Part shown: piece after piece, positions 1 through 8,943 of the stretch
Numbering within the stretch: position 1 is the first letter of the stretch
Layout of the letters: every line of letters begins with the position of its first letter
Source of the DNA: CAVQJU01 sp963755195
GTDB taxonomy: Bacteria > Acidobacteriota > Vicinamibacteria > Vicinamibacterales > CAVVIG01
DNA length: 64,000 nucleotides
Direction: 5' to 3'
Assembly: GCA_963755195.1 (NCBI GenBank)
Contig: CAVWIZ010000006.1
Coordinates: 806,001 to 870,000 of the forward strand
The notes under the pieces: generated by a model
Database searches by the model: none
Told to the model about the DNA's origin: nothing
Seen by the model: the letters and a program-made list of their open reading frames with translations, nothing else
Program-made: the position numbers and the translations under genes

Positions 1-32
1 ATTCGGTTCCAGGTTATCGTCAACCAATTCTT

Positions 33-662
33 ATGGCCGGTCCTCGAGTCCTGCTGGCAGACGACCACAACCTCCTCCTCGGAGCGTTCGAGAAGCTGCT
101 GTCCGACGAGTGCGAGATCGTCGGCACGGTGTCCGACGGCCGCGCGCTGATCGAAGCGGCGGCGAAACTGAAGCCGGACGTCATCGTCCTCGACATCGCG
201 ATGCCGCTGCTCAACGGTCTGGACGCCGGACGGCAGATCAAGCAGAAGCAGAAGTCCATCAAGCTGGTGTATGTCACCATGAACGAGGATGCCGAGCTGG
301 CGGCCGAGGCGTTTCGCGCCGGTGCGTCGGCCTATCTCCTGAAGCGGTCGGCGGCGTCGGAATTACTAGCGGCCATTCGAGAAGTGATGAAGGGGCGGTC
401 GTATGTGACGCCGCTCGTCACGGCGGGTCTGGTCGGGTCGTTCATGACCGCCGCCACCGGAAAACCCCCACACGAATTGTCACCGCGGCAGCGCGAAGTG
501 CTGCAGTTGCTCGCCGAAGGCCATTCGATGAAACAAGTGGCCTCGCTGTTGAGCGTCACGCCGCGCACCGTGGCGTTTCACAAGTACCGGATGATGGAGC
601 AGCTCAAGATCCGATCGAGCGCCGAGCTCATTCGGTTTGCGATCAAACACAATCTGGTGTGA
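33..662 (+). CDS. NarL/FixJ-family response regulator
   Basis: Two-component response regulator of 209 residues. The receiver domain spans about residues 5-120, with the acidic pair 'ADDH' near residue 10, the phospho-acceptor Asp54 in 'VLDIAMP', a Thr near 82 and Lys104 in 'YLLKRS'. A LuxR-type helix-turn-helix follows at about 149-205 ('LSPRQREVLQLLAEG', 'VTPRTVAFHKYRMM'). Such proteins are phosphorylated by a HisKA_3-type kinase and bind DNA as dimers. No partner lies next to it here; it may be left of the window. A HisKA_3 kinase at 38635-40479 lacks a neighbouring regulator, but pairing them is speculation. No strong ribosome binding site precedes the ATG. Confidence 0.9.
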   Translation: MAGPRVLLADDHNLLLGAFEKLLSDECEIVGTVSDGRALIEAAAKLKPDVIVLDIAMPLLNGLDAGRQIKQKQKSIKLVYVTMNEDAELAAEAFRAGASAYLLKRSAASELLAAIREVMKGRSYVTPLVTAGLVGSFMTAATGKPPHELSPRQREVLQLLAEGHSMKQVASLLSVTPRTVAFHKYRMMEQLKIRSSAELIRFAIKHNLV

Positions 663-677
663 CCAACGTCACCTGGC

Positions 678-832
678 GTCCCGAGTCAGAAATCCGTTGT
701 GCACCGAGGGCGGCGATGCGCCCGGCCGGCAAGGCGCGAAGAGTGAGAATATCGGGAATATGTGAACGATGAGTAACGCAGCCAGCCGGGATGCAGCGCC
801 GGCCGAATGCCAACGGATTTCTGACTCGGGAC
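678..832. repeat. MITE-like element with 22-bp perfect terminal inverted repeats
   Basis: Positions 678-699 and 811-832 are exact reverse complements over 22 bp, each containing CCCGAGTCAGAAATCCG. They enclose 111 bp with a further GC-rich inverted pair (GGCCGGC and GCCGGCC). There is no coding capacity. It fills the gap between the LuxR-type gene and the convergent AraC-type gene. The size and the perfect long arms fit a miniature inverted-repeat element. The RNA would fold on either strand and could also act as a two-way terminator. I could not identify a clear target-site duplication. Confidence 0.75.
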
Positions 833-833
833 A

Positions 834-1229
834 CTAGGATGCCGCGGCGATCTCGCCTCCGCGGCCGCCGCGCAGCGTGGCCGACGGCGTCTCCCCAAAC
901 ACCGCCCTGTACGTGCCGGCGAAACGCCCCAGCTCGAAGAACCCGTGGTTCGTGGCGATGGTCGTGACCGCCCCGCGCGTGGCGTCGGCGTCGCGCAGGG
1001 CGCGGCGCACCCCTTCGAGCCGGGCGCGAAGGGCGCACCGCTTCGGGCTCATGCCGTGGACGGCGTAGAAGGCGTTGCGCAGGCTGCGTTCGCTGACGCC
1101 CACCACCAGGCAGAGTTGAGCGATCGGCACCGGCTCGCTGGGGCGCGCTCTCAGGAAAGCTTCAGCCTGTTCGACCAGCTGCCGCCGTGATGTGGATCGT
1201 CGATTCGCCCGAGCGCCTACGAGCCTCAT
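834..1229 (-). CDS. AraC-family DNA-binding domain protein (short)
   Basis: A 131-residue protein made almost only of the AraC/XylS double helix-turn-helix. The first helix pair is at about 38-60 ('VPIAQLCLVVGVSERSLRNA'). The signature second part is at about 90-120 ('TTIATNHGFFELGRFAGTYR', then 'FGETPSATL'). Typical AraC regulators are about 250-300 residues with an N-terminal ligand domain; that part is missing, and the gene starts with a basic stretch. It may be a stand-alone DNA-binding protein or a truncated remnant. It converges with the LuxR-type gene across the MITE-like element. A CTGCATAG motif lies just upstream of its start. Confidence 0.75.
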   Translation of the reverse strand: MRLVGARANRRSTSRRQLVEQAEAFLRARPSEPVPIAQLCLVVGVSERSLRNAFYAVHGMSPKRCALRARLEGVRRALRDADATRGAVTTIATNHGFFELGRFAGTYRAVFGETPSATLRGGRGGEIAAAS

Positions 1230-1646
1230 TCTGACTGAACCTGCATAGCGATACGCTAGCCGTGCCGTTCGTGACGGAATACTGATAAAACAGGTCGAGC
1301 CAGCTGGTAAAAATAACAGGCGCGGGCGGACCGGCGATGCCGAAACTGCATACCCAGGTGTCGCGACGGTCGCGGGGAGTCAGGTCCGAATCGTTCAGCG
1401 CTGCAAAGAAGGACGTCATGGGCCGGATTCATTCGGCAATTGAGATGGCGGCGACGGGCATCGCGTGCCTGGCGGTTGCCGTGATCCTACCTGTTGATTC
1501 GCGGCCCCGTTGCGCGTATCGTCCGACGGCGGCAGCGGCCTGAAGGCCATTGACGACCCCCGACGCGATAACCCCATGACAAACCAGCCCAGTCTCGACG
1601 TCGGAACCAGGCTGGCGGTGGGGCGGACGCGCCTGGACAGCTAGAG
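1230..1646. other. Intergenic region with conserved GCCGAAACTGCAT element
   Basis: About 415 bp between the AraC-type gene and the barrel gene at 1647. I see no convincing gene: a 68-codon reading frame at 1337 starts inside the conserved motif and resembles nothing. It holds TGCCGAAACTGCATA at 1338-1352 and a weaker relative (TGAACCTGCATAG) at 1235-1247. The region presumably carries the promoters of both flanking genes. Confidence 0.5.
1336..1353 (+). promoter_or_regulatory. Conserved GTGCCGAAWCTGCATAG-type element, copy 1
   Basis: ATGCCGAAACTGCATAC here matches near-identical elements at 2693, 5516 and 10080, each in front of an envelope-protein gene. In this copy the two bases ten positions before the GC are GA rather than GG, so a sigma-54 reading is weak here. 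It lies about 295 bp before the barrel gene at 1647. Confidence 0.4.
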
Positions 1647-2603
1647 ATGGATTTGTCGAAGCCAGTCCCCGGTTCCAGCCGGCTGCGACCCACGCGATCG
1701 TCTTTCGCGTGGTTGGTTGTGGCGTCGATGACGCTCATGGGTGCGATGGCCGAGGCGCAGGAGCTCGTGCCAGATGCGTACACACCCGCGCCGGTTGGAG
1801 TGAACGTGATCGTTTTCGCAGGCTCTTTCAGTGGCGGCGATCTGGCGTTCGATCCCTCGCTGCCGATTGACGAGGCGAGCGCAAGAATCGGCGGCTCCGG
1901 GCTGGCGTATGGCCGGACGCTTGGGCTCGCGGGACGGTCCTCCAATATCACCGTGTCACAAACCTATATCGTCGGCCACCTCCAGGGGTTGGTTCAGCAG
2001 CAGTTCCAGGAGGTTTCACGCTCGGGGCTGGGCGACATGGGAGTGCGGTTCGGCATCAATCTCGTCGGCGCCCCCGCGATGACCCCGCGACAGTTTGCCG
2101 CGTACCGTCCAAAGACCAACATCGGCGCCAGTGTTTCCGTCGTCGTCCCGCTTGGTCAGTATTATTCCGACAAGTTCATCAATCTCGGCTCGAATCGCTG
2201 GGGGTTCAAGCCTGAAGTCGGCATCACCCACACCTGGCGCAAGTGGAGAGCTGAGTGGTACATGGGGGCGTGGTTTTTTTCTGATAACACAGACTTCGTC
2301 GGCGGCACGACGCGCCATCAAGCGCCCATCGCGTCCGCGCAGGCCCATCTCACTTACACGATTCGTCCCCGGCTGTGGGTGGCGATTGACGGAAATTTCT
2401 GGAATGGCGGGGCGGCGTCGGTGGACGGGGGGAACCCCACCGCACTGCAGCGCAACTCTCGCCTCGGCGTCACCGCGTCGCTACCGATCGACCAGAAGCA
2501 ACAAATCAGGATGGCCTACAGTTTCGGCGCATACACGACGGTCGGCGGCGACTTCAACTCGGTTGGCGTCTCGTCCACGTACGCGTGGCTTGCGCGCAAG
2601 TGA
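1647..2603 (+). CDS. Outer-membrane transporter of the phenol MetA-degradation type
   Basis: A 318-residue exported protein. A hydrophobic signal segment lies at about 20-37 ('FAWLVVASMTLMGAMAEAQ'). A beta-barrel-like sequence follows, with alternating hydrophobic strands and conserved pieces such as 'LGDMGVRFGINLVG', 'GASVSVVVPLGQY' and 'GFKPEVGITHTW'. This pattern is that of the PF13557-type transporters first named for a meta-cleavage phenol pathway. The substrate cannot be told from sequence. It is the first of a plus-strand run of outer-membrane genes. The family assignment rests on pattern recognition. Confidence 0.65.
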   Translation: MDLSKPVPGSSRLRPTRSSFAWLVVASMTLMGAMAEAQELVPDAYTPAPVGVNVIVFAGSFSGGDLAFDPSLPIDEASARIGGSGLAYGRTLGLAGRSSNITVSQTYIVGHLQGLVQQQFQEVSRSGLGDMGVRFGINLVGAPAMTPRQFAAYRPKTNIGASVSVVVPLGQYYSDKFINLGSNRWGFKPEVGITHTWRKWRAEWYMGAWFFSDNTDFVGGTTRHQAPIASAQAHLTYTIRPRLWVAIDGNFWNGGAASVDGGNPTALQRNSRLGVTASLPIDQKQQIRMAYSFGAYTTVGGDFNSVGVSSTYAWLARK

Positions 2604-2691
2604 GGACGCGCCGCCCACAAGTCCAATCCGAGAATCAGGGAACCCGCGCCGCGCATGGCTCACATCGGATTTCGCACGGTCGTCCGGGCGC

Positions 2692-2710
2692 CGGGTGCCG
2701 AAACTGCATA
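2692..2710 (+). promoter_or_regulatory. Conserved GGTGCCGAAACTGCATAG element, copy 2 (sigma-54-like)
   Basis: GGGTGCCGAAACTGCATAG has GG at 2694-2695, ten bases, then GC at 2706-2707, the sigma-54 spacing. It sits 40-50 bp before the TTG start at 2747, the right place for a promoter. The -24 box is GGTGCC rather than TGGCAC, so an alternative sigma factor or an operator is also possible. Confidence 0.5.
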
Positions 2711-2746
2711 GCCGATCCGGAGCCGTTTCCCTAGACTCCGAGATCC

Positions 2747-3997
2747 TTGACACCTCCATCCAGTCGGCGCTGGCTGCTCCGCCTGACGGCGGCGGTCGGT
2801 CTGGCCGCCCTCCATCCGGTGGCATCGTTGTCGGCACAGCAGCCCGTGCCGGTCGAGCAGGGCACGCAGGAGTTCGACGTTGGAGACCTGTTGCGCGCGT
2901 TGCGGCACAAGGAGCCGCCGACCGAGAGCCAGCCGAAGAAGAAGATGATCGTCGCGGCGCCGATCATCGGCTCGAATCCTACCGCGGGGTTTCTGATCGG
3001 CGCGGCCGCTCAGATGGCCTTCTATCGCGGCGCTCCGGAGACGACGCGCATCTCTTCCGGCATCGCCAGCTTGACGATCTCCTCGAAAAAGCAGGTGTCG
3101 CTCAACGTGCGGTTCGGGTCCTTCAGCAACCTCGACCGCTGGTTTGTCGAAGGCGACAACCGCTTTCAGAGCACGTCTCAGAATATCTACGGATTCGGGA
3201 CCGACACTCCGGATTCGGCCGCCATCAACACCGACTTTGGCTTCGTCCGGATCCACGAAACCGTCTACCGTGGTGTGTCCAAGGGCTTGTTCCTCGGCGC
3301 TGGCTTCCTGTTCGATTCCCATTCGAACGTCGAGCCGGACGACCCGGCGGATCCGAACTGGGCGACCTCGCCCTATAACACCTACAGCCAGCAGAACGGC
3401 CTCCCTCTCGGGGGACAGCAGTCGGCCGGTGTCAGCGTCAACGTCCTGCTCAACCACCGCGACAACGACATCAGCCCGCGCCGCGGCTGGATGGCGGGGG
3501 CGTACTACCGCATGTCGTTCGGCGACTTTCTCGGTGGCGATTCGAAATGGCAATCGGTGAACGTCGACGCGCGGGCCTACGTGCCCCTCGACGAGTACAG
3601 CCGTCATCGGATCGCATTCTGGGCCTACACGAGCCTGGTCACGACGGGGGCCGCCCCATACTTTGATGTGCCGACCACGGTGATGGACACTTATGGGCGC
3701 TCGGCGCGCGGGTATCAGGAAGGCCGGTACCGGGGCGAGAAGCTGGTGTCGAGCGAGGTCGAGTATCGCGGCCGGCTCATGAGCAACGGACTGCTCGGCA
3801 TGGTGGCGTTTCTCAACATGACTACGGTGTCGGACAGCCAAACCGGCGAGACGCTGTTCGATTCGGTCGCGCCGGCGTTCGGCGGCGGGCTGCGGCTCCT
3901 GCTCAACAAGCGCTCGAAAACCGACCTGTGCTTCGACCTCGCGTGGGGGAAGGACGGGTCGAAAGGCGTGTACTTGGCAATCCAGGACGCGTTCTAG
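2747..3997 (+). CDS. Omp85/BamA-TamA-type surface antigen, barrel only
   Basis: A 416-residue exported protein with a TTG start and a signal segment at about 8-30. It lacks recognisable POTRA domains. The rest resembles the 16-strand Omp85 barrel (Bac_surface_Ag): 'GFLIGAAAQMAFY', 'GVSVNVLLNHRDND' followed by 'PRRGW', and the conserved 'ARGYQEGRYRG' near residue 325, corresponding to the family VRGF/Y-type loop motif. It ends in Phe, as many outer-membrane proteins do. Without POTRA repeats it is unlikely to be the essential BamA and more likely an accessory surface antigen. A conserved promoter-like element ends about 37 bp upstream. Confidence 0.7.
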   Translation: MTPPSSRRWLLRLTAAVGLAALHPVASLSAQQPVPVEQGTQEFDVGDLLRALRHKEPPTESQPKKKMIVAAPIIGSNPTAGFLIGAAAQMAFYRGAPETTRISSGIASLTISSKKQVSLNVRFGSFSNLDRWFVEGDNRFQSTSQNIYGFGTDTPDSAAINTDFGFVRIHETVYRGVSKGLFLGAGFLFDSHSNVEPDDPADPNWATSPYNTYSQQNGLPLGGQQSAGVSVNVLLNHRDNDISPRRGWMAGAYYRMSFGDFLGGDSKWQSVNVDARAYVPLDEYSRHRIAFWAYTSLVTTGAAPYFDVPTTVMDTYGRSARGYQEGRYRGEKLVSSEVEYRGRLMSNGLLGMVAFLNMTTVSDSQTGETLFDSVAPAFGGGLRLLLNKRSKTDLCFDLAWGKDGSKGVYLAIQDAF

Positions 3998-4036
3998 CCA
4001 CCGGCCACCGGTTTGGTCGTGATACAAGTCTCATAT

Positions 4037-5437
4037 ATGAATCCTGCTGACCTCCGTTTCGCTGAACGCCGCGCGCGCCGCGCAGCGAGACGTCTCGCTG
4101 TCGCCATCGCGCTCGTCGCGAGTCCGTTGTCTGCGCTGGCGCAGATCACAGAGGTGTCGACGTCACCGCCGAACATCGTGGTGCCGAACTACGAGGGAAT
4201 TCCCGTTGGCCCATTCGGCGGCCTCGAAGCGAGCGCCTACGTCGCGCGAACCGACGACCCGGCGGCCGCCTGGTTCAACCCGGCCGGGTTATCGAGGGCG
4301 AAGGGCGCGCAGATCAGCGGCAGCGCCGGCTTGTATCAGTACACGAGGGTGGCGCCCAAGACGTTTCCAGAGGCCGGCAGCGGAGTGCAGCAGGTGCCGA
4401 ATCTCGTCGGCTTCACGGCCCAGGCCGGCCACAAGCTCACGGTTGGCATGGCCATACTGACGCCGGTCTCGTGGGCGCAGACGACCAATTCGCAGCTCGT
4501 CACGACCACGGGCGGGAGCCAGGAGCGGTTCGCCTACTCCGCCGATTCCGAGTTCACCCGCCGGGTGGCCGCGTTCTCGGCCGGCTACGACACGGAAAGG
4601 AAATGGCGTGTCGGCGGGGGCCTGACGTTCATGTTCACGAGCCTCAATATGGGGCAGACAATCAGCGATCGGATTGCAGAGCCGACCAACCTTCGCACGC
4701 TGCTCGTCGCTTCCGACGTGACGGGGTCGGACTTCCAGGTCGGGATCGTTGGGGGTATACAGGTCGATGCGAGTCCGCGCGTCAAGATTGGCGGGCTCGT
4801 CCGGACGTCCGGGTTCTCGATCTACCGGAGCGGCACGGCCACACTCGACGGGACTCAAAACACCGGGGCCGTGACCACCGGCGCATCATTCTTCGATCCG
4901 TCTGCGCAATTTCAATACAACATGCCGTTCGAGGCCGCCGGCGGGATCGCATTCATCGGCGATCGAAGCGAGCTCGAACTCGACGTACACGCGTATTCGT
5001 CGGTCGCGCCGTACACGCTGATCGCGAGCCCTGTGAATGAAGTCATCTACCAGGACGCCGGCAAGGGTGGTCCGCCGACGGCCACGCAACTACCGTTTCC
5101 TGGCCTGACCTCGGCTTCGCGCTCGATCGCGAATGTGTCACTCGGCGGACAATGGCGGCTTCACCCTGACAAGCAGTTGCGCCTGCATTACGGCGTCGCC
5201 AGCGATCTCTCCCCCGTGGCGTCCGAGGACCAGGTGTTCGACAAGGTCGATTTGATCGCGTTGACGTTCGGGCTCAGCGGACGAGCCGGCAAGCTCTCTT
5301 ACGCCGCCGGCGTCAACTACCGCGGCGGCACATCCAACAACATCACGGTGCGAAATCTGCTCAGCGGTCAGCCGCTGCAGACGACAATCGCCATCAAGAC
5401 GATCGGGATGATCTACTCGCTTTCCTATCAGTTCTAG
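4037..5437 (+). CDS. FadL/OmpP1/TodX-family outer-membrane channel
   Basis: A member of the outer-membrane long-chain fatty acid or hydrocarbon channel family. I place the start at ATG 4037, which gives a signal peptide ending near 'PLSALAQ'. The mature protein opens with 'GPFGGLEASAYVARTDD' and 'AAAWFNPAGLSRAKG', the usual FadL N-terminal hatch region. A long barrel follows, ending in 'YSLSYQF' with terminal Phe. Length, about 466 residues, is normal. These channels let hydrophobic compounds diffuse sideways into the membrane. A reading frame opens 24 bp earlier at a TTG, but that would bury the signal peptide. Confidence 0.85.
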   Translation: MNPADLRFAERRARRAARRLAVAIALVASPLSALAQITEVSTSPPNIVVPNYEGIPVGPFGGLEASAYVARTDDPAAAWFNPAGLSRAKGAQISGSAGLYQYTRVAPKTFPEAGSGVQQVPNLVGFTAQAGHKLTVGMAILTPVSWAQTTNSQLVTTTGGSQERFAYSADSEFTRRVAAFSAGYDTERKWRVGGGLTFMFTSLNMGQTISDRIAEPTNLRTLLVASDVTGSDFQVGIVGGIQVDASPRVKIGGLVRTSGFSIYRSGTATLDGTQNTGAVTTGASFFDPSAQFQYNMPFEAAGGIAFIGDRSELELDVHAYSSVAPYTLIASPVNEVIYQDAGKGGPPTATQLPFPGLTSASRSIANVSLGGQWRLHPDKQLRLHYGVASDLSPVASEDQVFDKVDLIALTFGLSGRAGKLSYAAGVNYRGGTSNNITVRNLLSGQPLQTTIAIKTIGMIYSLSYQF

Positions 5438-5515
5438 CCTAGCTCGTCGCTGTGCCAGCGGGAGTTCTACCGCCGGTAGATATCCTCGTGGCTGAAGGCC
5501 GACGTGTGTGAAGAT

Positions 5516-5534
5516 GGTGCCGAATCTGCATAGT
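5516..5534 (+). promoter_or_regulatory. Conserved GGTGCCGAATCTGCATAG element, copy 3 (sigma-54-like)
   Basis: GG at 5516-5517, ten bases, GC at 5528-5529. It lies about 65 bp before the start at 5599. After CATAG, 27 bases separate it from CTAAGG; copy 4 at 10080 has the same 27-base distance to CTACGG, so the two copies share more than the core. Confidence 0.5.
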
Positions 5535-5598
5535 GGCGGATGGGCCCAGCTGGGTATCGTCTAAGGGTTAACAGGCCCCAGAGGCGCAGCGAGACACC

Positions 5599-6264
5599 AT
5601 GGAACAGCTCAACAGCCGGTCGAATGCCTCGTGGTCCTTTCGTCTCGGATATACCGCGCTTGCCGCGGCGCTGGCGTGCGGTGTCGGGCTGGCGGCGGCG
5701 TCGCACAAGCTCACGTCCACCTGGAAAGCCCCGGGCGCTGGACCGCTCAACTTCGCGGGCAAGAAGGTCGCGGCGCTCGTCATCGTCGAGGACAACAACC
5801 TCAGGATGTCTGCCGAGGAGGCCCTTGCGCGCGAGATTACCGCGCGGGGCCCTCAGGGCGTGGCCGCCTACAGGGTGATTCCGCGCGAAGAGCTCACCGA
5901 CAAGGACAAAGCCAAGGGCTGGTTTCAGCGAACCCGAGTGGATGGCGTTGTGGCGATGCGGATCGTCGGCGTAGACCAGCAAACTAAGTATTCCGCCGTC
6001 GTCTGGAGCAGCGGCTACTACCCCGATTTCTGGTCCTACTACGGAAACGGTTGGGCCACGGTGACTCCGATCGGCAAGGGCAAGCTCGAGACAACCCTGG
6101 CGGTTGAGACGCTGCTCTACAACGTGTCTGACGCCAAGCTGCTTTGGGCGGGTGTCAGCGAGACAACCAATCCCAAGAATGCTCAGGAGTTCATGGCGGG
6201 GCTGGCCAAGGCTGTCGTCAAAGAACTGCAGAAGCAGGGGTTGGCACGGAAGGACGCGAAATGA
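5599..6264 (+). CDS. Exported protein of unknown function
   Basis: A 221-residue protein with an N-terminal hydrophobic segment at about 15-35 ('LGYTALAAALACGVGLAAAS'). The mature part reads as an alpha/beta domain: 'GKKVAALVIVEDNN', 'AEEALAREITARG', 'YRVIPREEL', 'VDGVVAMRIVGVD'. A late conserved-looking 'AVETLLYNVSDAKLLWAG' resembles the layout of lipoproteins that compute a lipid- or stress-related helper domain in Acidobacteriota, but I do not recognise a named family. Its stop overlaps the possible ATG of the next gene, so the two are probably cotranscribed from the element at 5516. Confidence 0.65.
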   Translation: MEQLNSRSNASWSFRLGYTALAAALACGVGLAAASHKLTSTWKAPGAGPLNFAGKKVAALVIVEDNNLRMSAEEALAREITARGPQGVAAYRVIPREELTDKDKAKGWFQRTRVDGVVAMRIVGVDQQTKYSAVVWSSGYYPDFWSYYGNGWATVTPIGKGKLETTLAVETLLYNVSDAKLLWAGVSETTNPKNAQEFMAGLAKAVVKELQKQGLARKDAK

Positions 6265-6281
6265 GTAACGGAGGAGTGATG

Positions 6282-6752
6282 ATGAAGCGATTGTTGACGA
6301 CGTTCGCGATGGCGGCTGCGCTGGCGACTCCCGCGATGGCTCAAAACACGGGAACGACCAACATGGACATTCTCCGCCAGAAGATCAAGGCGGACAAGAA
6401 GCTGGTCGTCGCGGCGAACCTCAACCTCACCGACGCCGAAGGGGCCGCCTTCTGGCCTGTGTACGACGCGTACCAGAAAGACCTGCAGCAGATCAATCAG
6501 CGGCTGGCCGCGGCGATCGGGGCGTATGCCGACGCGTACAACAAGGGGCCGGTCACCAATGACGCGGCGAAGGCGCTTCTCGACCAGGCGCTTGCGGTCG
6601 ACGACGCCGAGGCGCAGCTGAAAAAAGCCACCGTGCCGAAGGTCATGGCCGCGCTGCCCGCCGTGAAGGCGGCCCGCTACATCCAGATCGAGAGCAAGAT
6701 TCGAGCGGCCATCCGCTACGAGCTGGCCGCAAACATTCCGCTCGTCCAGTAA
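6282..6752 (+). CDS. Small exported helical protein
   Basis: A protein of about 156 residues. I choose ATG 6282 because GGAGGAG at 6270-6276 gives good spacing and the protein then starts with a clean signal peptide ('KRLLTTFAMAAALATPAMAQ'). An upstream ATG at 6261 overlaps the previous stop. The mature part is rich in Ala, Lys and Gln and predicted helical: 'LNLTDAEGAAFWPVYDAYQ', 'LLDQALAVDDAEAQLKK'. The 'F-W-P-x-Y' motif recalls small periplasmic Spy/CpxP-like helical proteins, but this is only a resemblance. Confidence 0.7.
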   Translation: MKRLLTTFAMAAALATPAMAQNTGTTNMDILRQKIKADKKLVVAANLNLTDAEGAAFWPVYDAYQKDLQQINQRLAAAIGAYADAYNKGPVTNDAAKALLDQALAVDDAEAQLKKATVPKVMAALPAVKAARYIQIESKIRAAIRYELAANIPLVQ

Positions 6753-6837
6753 CGGTCGCCTCGGGAACCGTTTACCAACACGGCGATTGCGCTCGTCGCG
6801 AAGTTCTGAGCGGCTCGACAGGAGGCAGAGATTCTCC

Positions 6838-7896
6838 ATGTCATCAATCCGTATCGCCGCCGTCGTGGGTGTCGCCGCCGTCATGCTGCCGATGGCTGCG
6901 TCGAGCGCGGGAACGATGCCACCGGACATCCAGCAGTACCTCCTGCAGGCGGCGAAGTTTACAGGGGCTGATACGGCGTCCATCGAGAATGGGACGGTCA
7001 TCGCGAAGGTGATGCCGGGCAGTGATGACACCGAGGTCATGACGGTTGCGGCCGTGAAGATCCGCGCGACGCGCGAACAGGTTGTCGGGTACTACGGGCA
7101 GATGATCGCGTACGTCGATGGCGAGGTGACCAAGGCATTCGGCCGGTTCAGCAAGCCGCCGAGCCTGGCGGACGTCAAGGATCTTTCGCTCGATCCGGAC
7201 GAGATCGCGCATCTCAAGTCATGCAGGCCTGGTGATTGCGACCTCAGGATCGGCGGGGCGGGCCTCGACAAGATCCGCTCGTCGGTCAACTGGAACGCGC
7301 CGGACTCCGCAAGCCAGGTGAATGCCTTGGCGCGCCAGGGGATCGTCGACTACGTCGGTGCATATCTGAAGAGCGGCGACGCCGCGCTCGTGACTTACAA
7401 CGACCGCTCCGAGCCTGTCAGCTTGAAAGCGCAGTGGCAGGGCCTGCTGGCGAACTCGCCGTACTTCCAGCAGTACAGCCCCGCGTTGCAAGAGTACCTC
7501 GATCAGTATCCGCGCAAGACGCTCCCTGGAGCCAGGGACGTCATCTATTGGGTGAAAGAAGACTACACCGGTCTGAAGCCGGTGACGAGTATCGTGCACG
7601 GCGTGATCTACCAGGCCCCTGACCATCCGGACCGTACGGTCGTGCTGCAGAAGCAGCTGTATGCCAGTCATTACTACGACGGTTCCTTTGCCGTGGCGAA
7701 TATCGTCAGCACGTCCGAAGGCGGCGCGACAGTGACCTACCTGCTCTACGCCAACCGCTCGCGGGGCGACTTGCTGAAGGGTGGGTTTGGCGGCCTCAAA
7801 CGGAAGGTCGCCCGCGACCAGGCGAAAAAGGGAGCGGAGCAGACGCTCGGCACGATCAAGACCGTGCTCGAGCGAGCTGCCGCGGGCGCACAATGA
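6838..7896 (+). CDS. Exported protein of unknown function
   Basis: About 352 residues from ATG 6838, which is preceded by an AGGAGG-type site and yields a signal peptide ending near 'MAASSAG'. It is mainly soluble and mixed alpha/beta; 'KSCRPGDCDLRIGGAGLDKI' contains two close Cys that could form a disulfide in the periplasm. The C-terminus is basic ('KRKVARDQAKKGAEQ'). I do not recognise a family. It follows the small helical protein by about 85 bp on the same strand and may belong to the same transcript. Confidence 0.6.
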   Translation: MSSIRIAAVVGVAAVMLPMAASSAGTMPPDIQQYLLQAAKFTGADTASIENGTVIAKVMPGSDDTEVMTVAAVKIRATREQVVGYYGQMIAYVDGEVTKAFGRFSKPPSLADVKDLSLDPDEIAHLKSCRPGDCDLRIGGAGLDKIRSSVNWNAPDSASQVNALARQGIVDYVGAYLKSGDAALVTYNDRSEPVSLKAQWQGLLANSPYFQQYSPALQEYLDQYPRKTLPGARDVIYWVKEDYTGLKPVTSIVHGVIYQAPDHPDRTVVLQKQLYASHYYDGSFAVANIVSTSEGGATVTYLLYANRSRGDLLKGGFGGLKRKVARDQAKKGAEQTLGTIKTVLERAAAGAQ

Positions 7897-7921
7897 CCCG
7901 GCGAGAACGAGAAGGAAGCCT

Positions 7922-8858
7922 GTGAGCGACGAAAAAGAGGAGCCCTCCGATCGTCGTCGTGCGCTGTCGCCGGTTCTGGGCTGGGACGGGTCTCTGCCCC
8001 TGTCCGCGACGGTCAAGGTCCAGTTCGGCGCCTGCTCTCACGCCGGGAAAGTGCAGCCGGTCAACGCCGACCACTACCTGGTGGTCGAGCTTGGCCGCCA
8101 TCAGGGAACGCTCCTGACCAGCCTTGCGAGCTCGGACCTGCCGGCCCGCTTCGATGAGTACGCGTACTGCATGCTGGTGGCGGACGGTCTGGGTGCGTTG
8201 GGGGCCGGCGCCGTCGCCAGCCGCGTCGCCATCAGCACGTTCGCGCACCTGGCGGTTCATTTCGGGCGCTGGAACGTGCGCGTCGATGCGCCAACCGCCG
8301 CAGAAATCGTCGAGCGCGCCGAATGGTTCTACGAGCGCGTCCACGACGCCATCGTCAAGCGATCGCGCGCCAACCCGGTCTTGTCCGACATGGCCACCAC
8401 CTTGTCGGCCGCCTACAGCGCGGGCGACGAGCTCTTTCTCGTGCACGTCGGACATTCCCGGGCGTACCTCTACAGAGACGGAGATCTGACGCAGCTCTCG
8501 AGCGACCAGACGGCGCCGCAGCAGCCGATCCACACCAGCGGCCCGTGGCCGGTGGACCGGCTGCACCGACGATCTGACCCACATTCTGACCGACACCCTT
8601 GGCGGCCGGATTGATGGACCGCGTATCCACACGGACCATTTCAGGCTGTGGGACGGCGACAGCATTCTTCTCTGCACCAATGGCCTGACCGACGAGGTTG
8701 CCGACGAGGCCATCGCCGATGTGCTCGCGCTCGGCCGCAATCCCGAGGAGCAGTGCCAGGCCCTGGTGGATCTTGCCCTGCGAGGCGGAGGTCAGGACAA
8801 CGTCACGGCCGTCCTGGCCCATTACACCGTCCCAAATCCCGCGATCGCCAAGCCCTGA
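7922..8858 (+). pseudogene. PP2C-type Ser/Thr protein phosphatase, one frameshift
   Basis: The first reading frame from GTG 7922 shows the PP2C layout: 'NADHYLVVE', 'LVADGLGALGAGAVAS', 'MATTLSAAY', 'VHVGHSRAYLYRDG'. It runs off frame near 8560. The other frame then supplies the rest: 'LTHILTDTLGG', 'LLCTNGLTDEV', 'GGGQDNVTAVLAHY', and a stop at 8856-8858. The whole is about 312 codons with one surplus base, a normal length. Metal-binding Asp residues are present in 'ADGLG', 'NGLTDE' and 'GQDN'. This could be a real lesion or an assembly indel. Such phosphatases counter Hanks-type kinases. Confidence 0.8.
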
Positions 8859-8943
8859 AGCTCGCGGCAATCCCCAGCTCTGTTACACTGCCCGATACGC
8901 TCGGCTCAGCCGAGCCGCCTGCGCTCTCACCGGAGATACCCAT

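Noticed and set aside
1337..1543. A 68-codon gene downstream of the AraC-type gene
   Set aside because: Its start lies in the conserved promoter-like motif, it has no ribosome binding site, and its product has no recognisable feature.
2660..4027. A 455-codon minus-strand gene
   Set aside because: It mirrors the Omp85 barrel gene on the plus strand, is Arg/Pro/His-rich without motifs, and is a shadow of high GC content. Similar long shadows opposite dnaE2 (20230-22362), the TonB receptor (24960-26843) and the porins (31683-33479) were dropped for the same reason.
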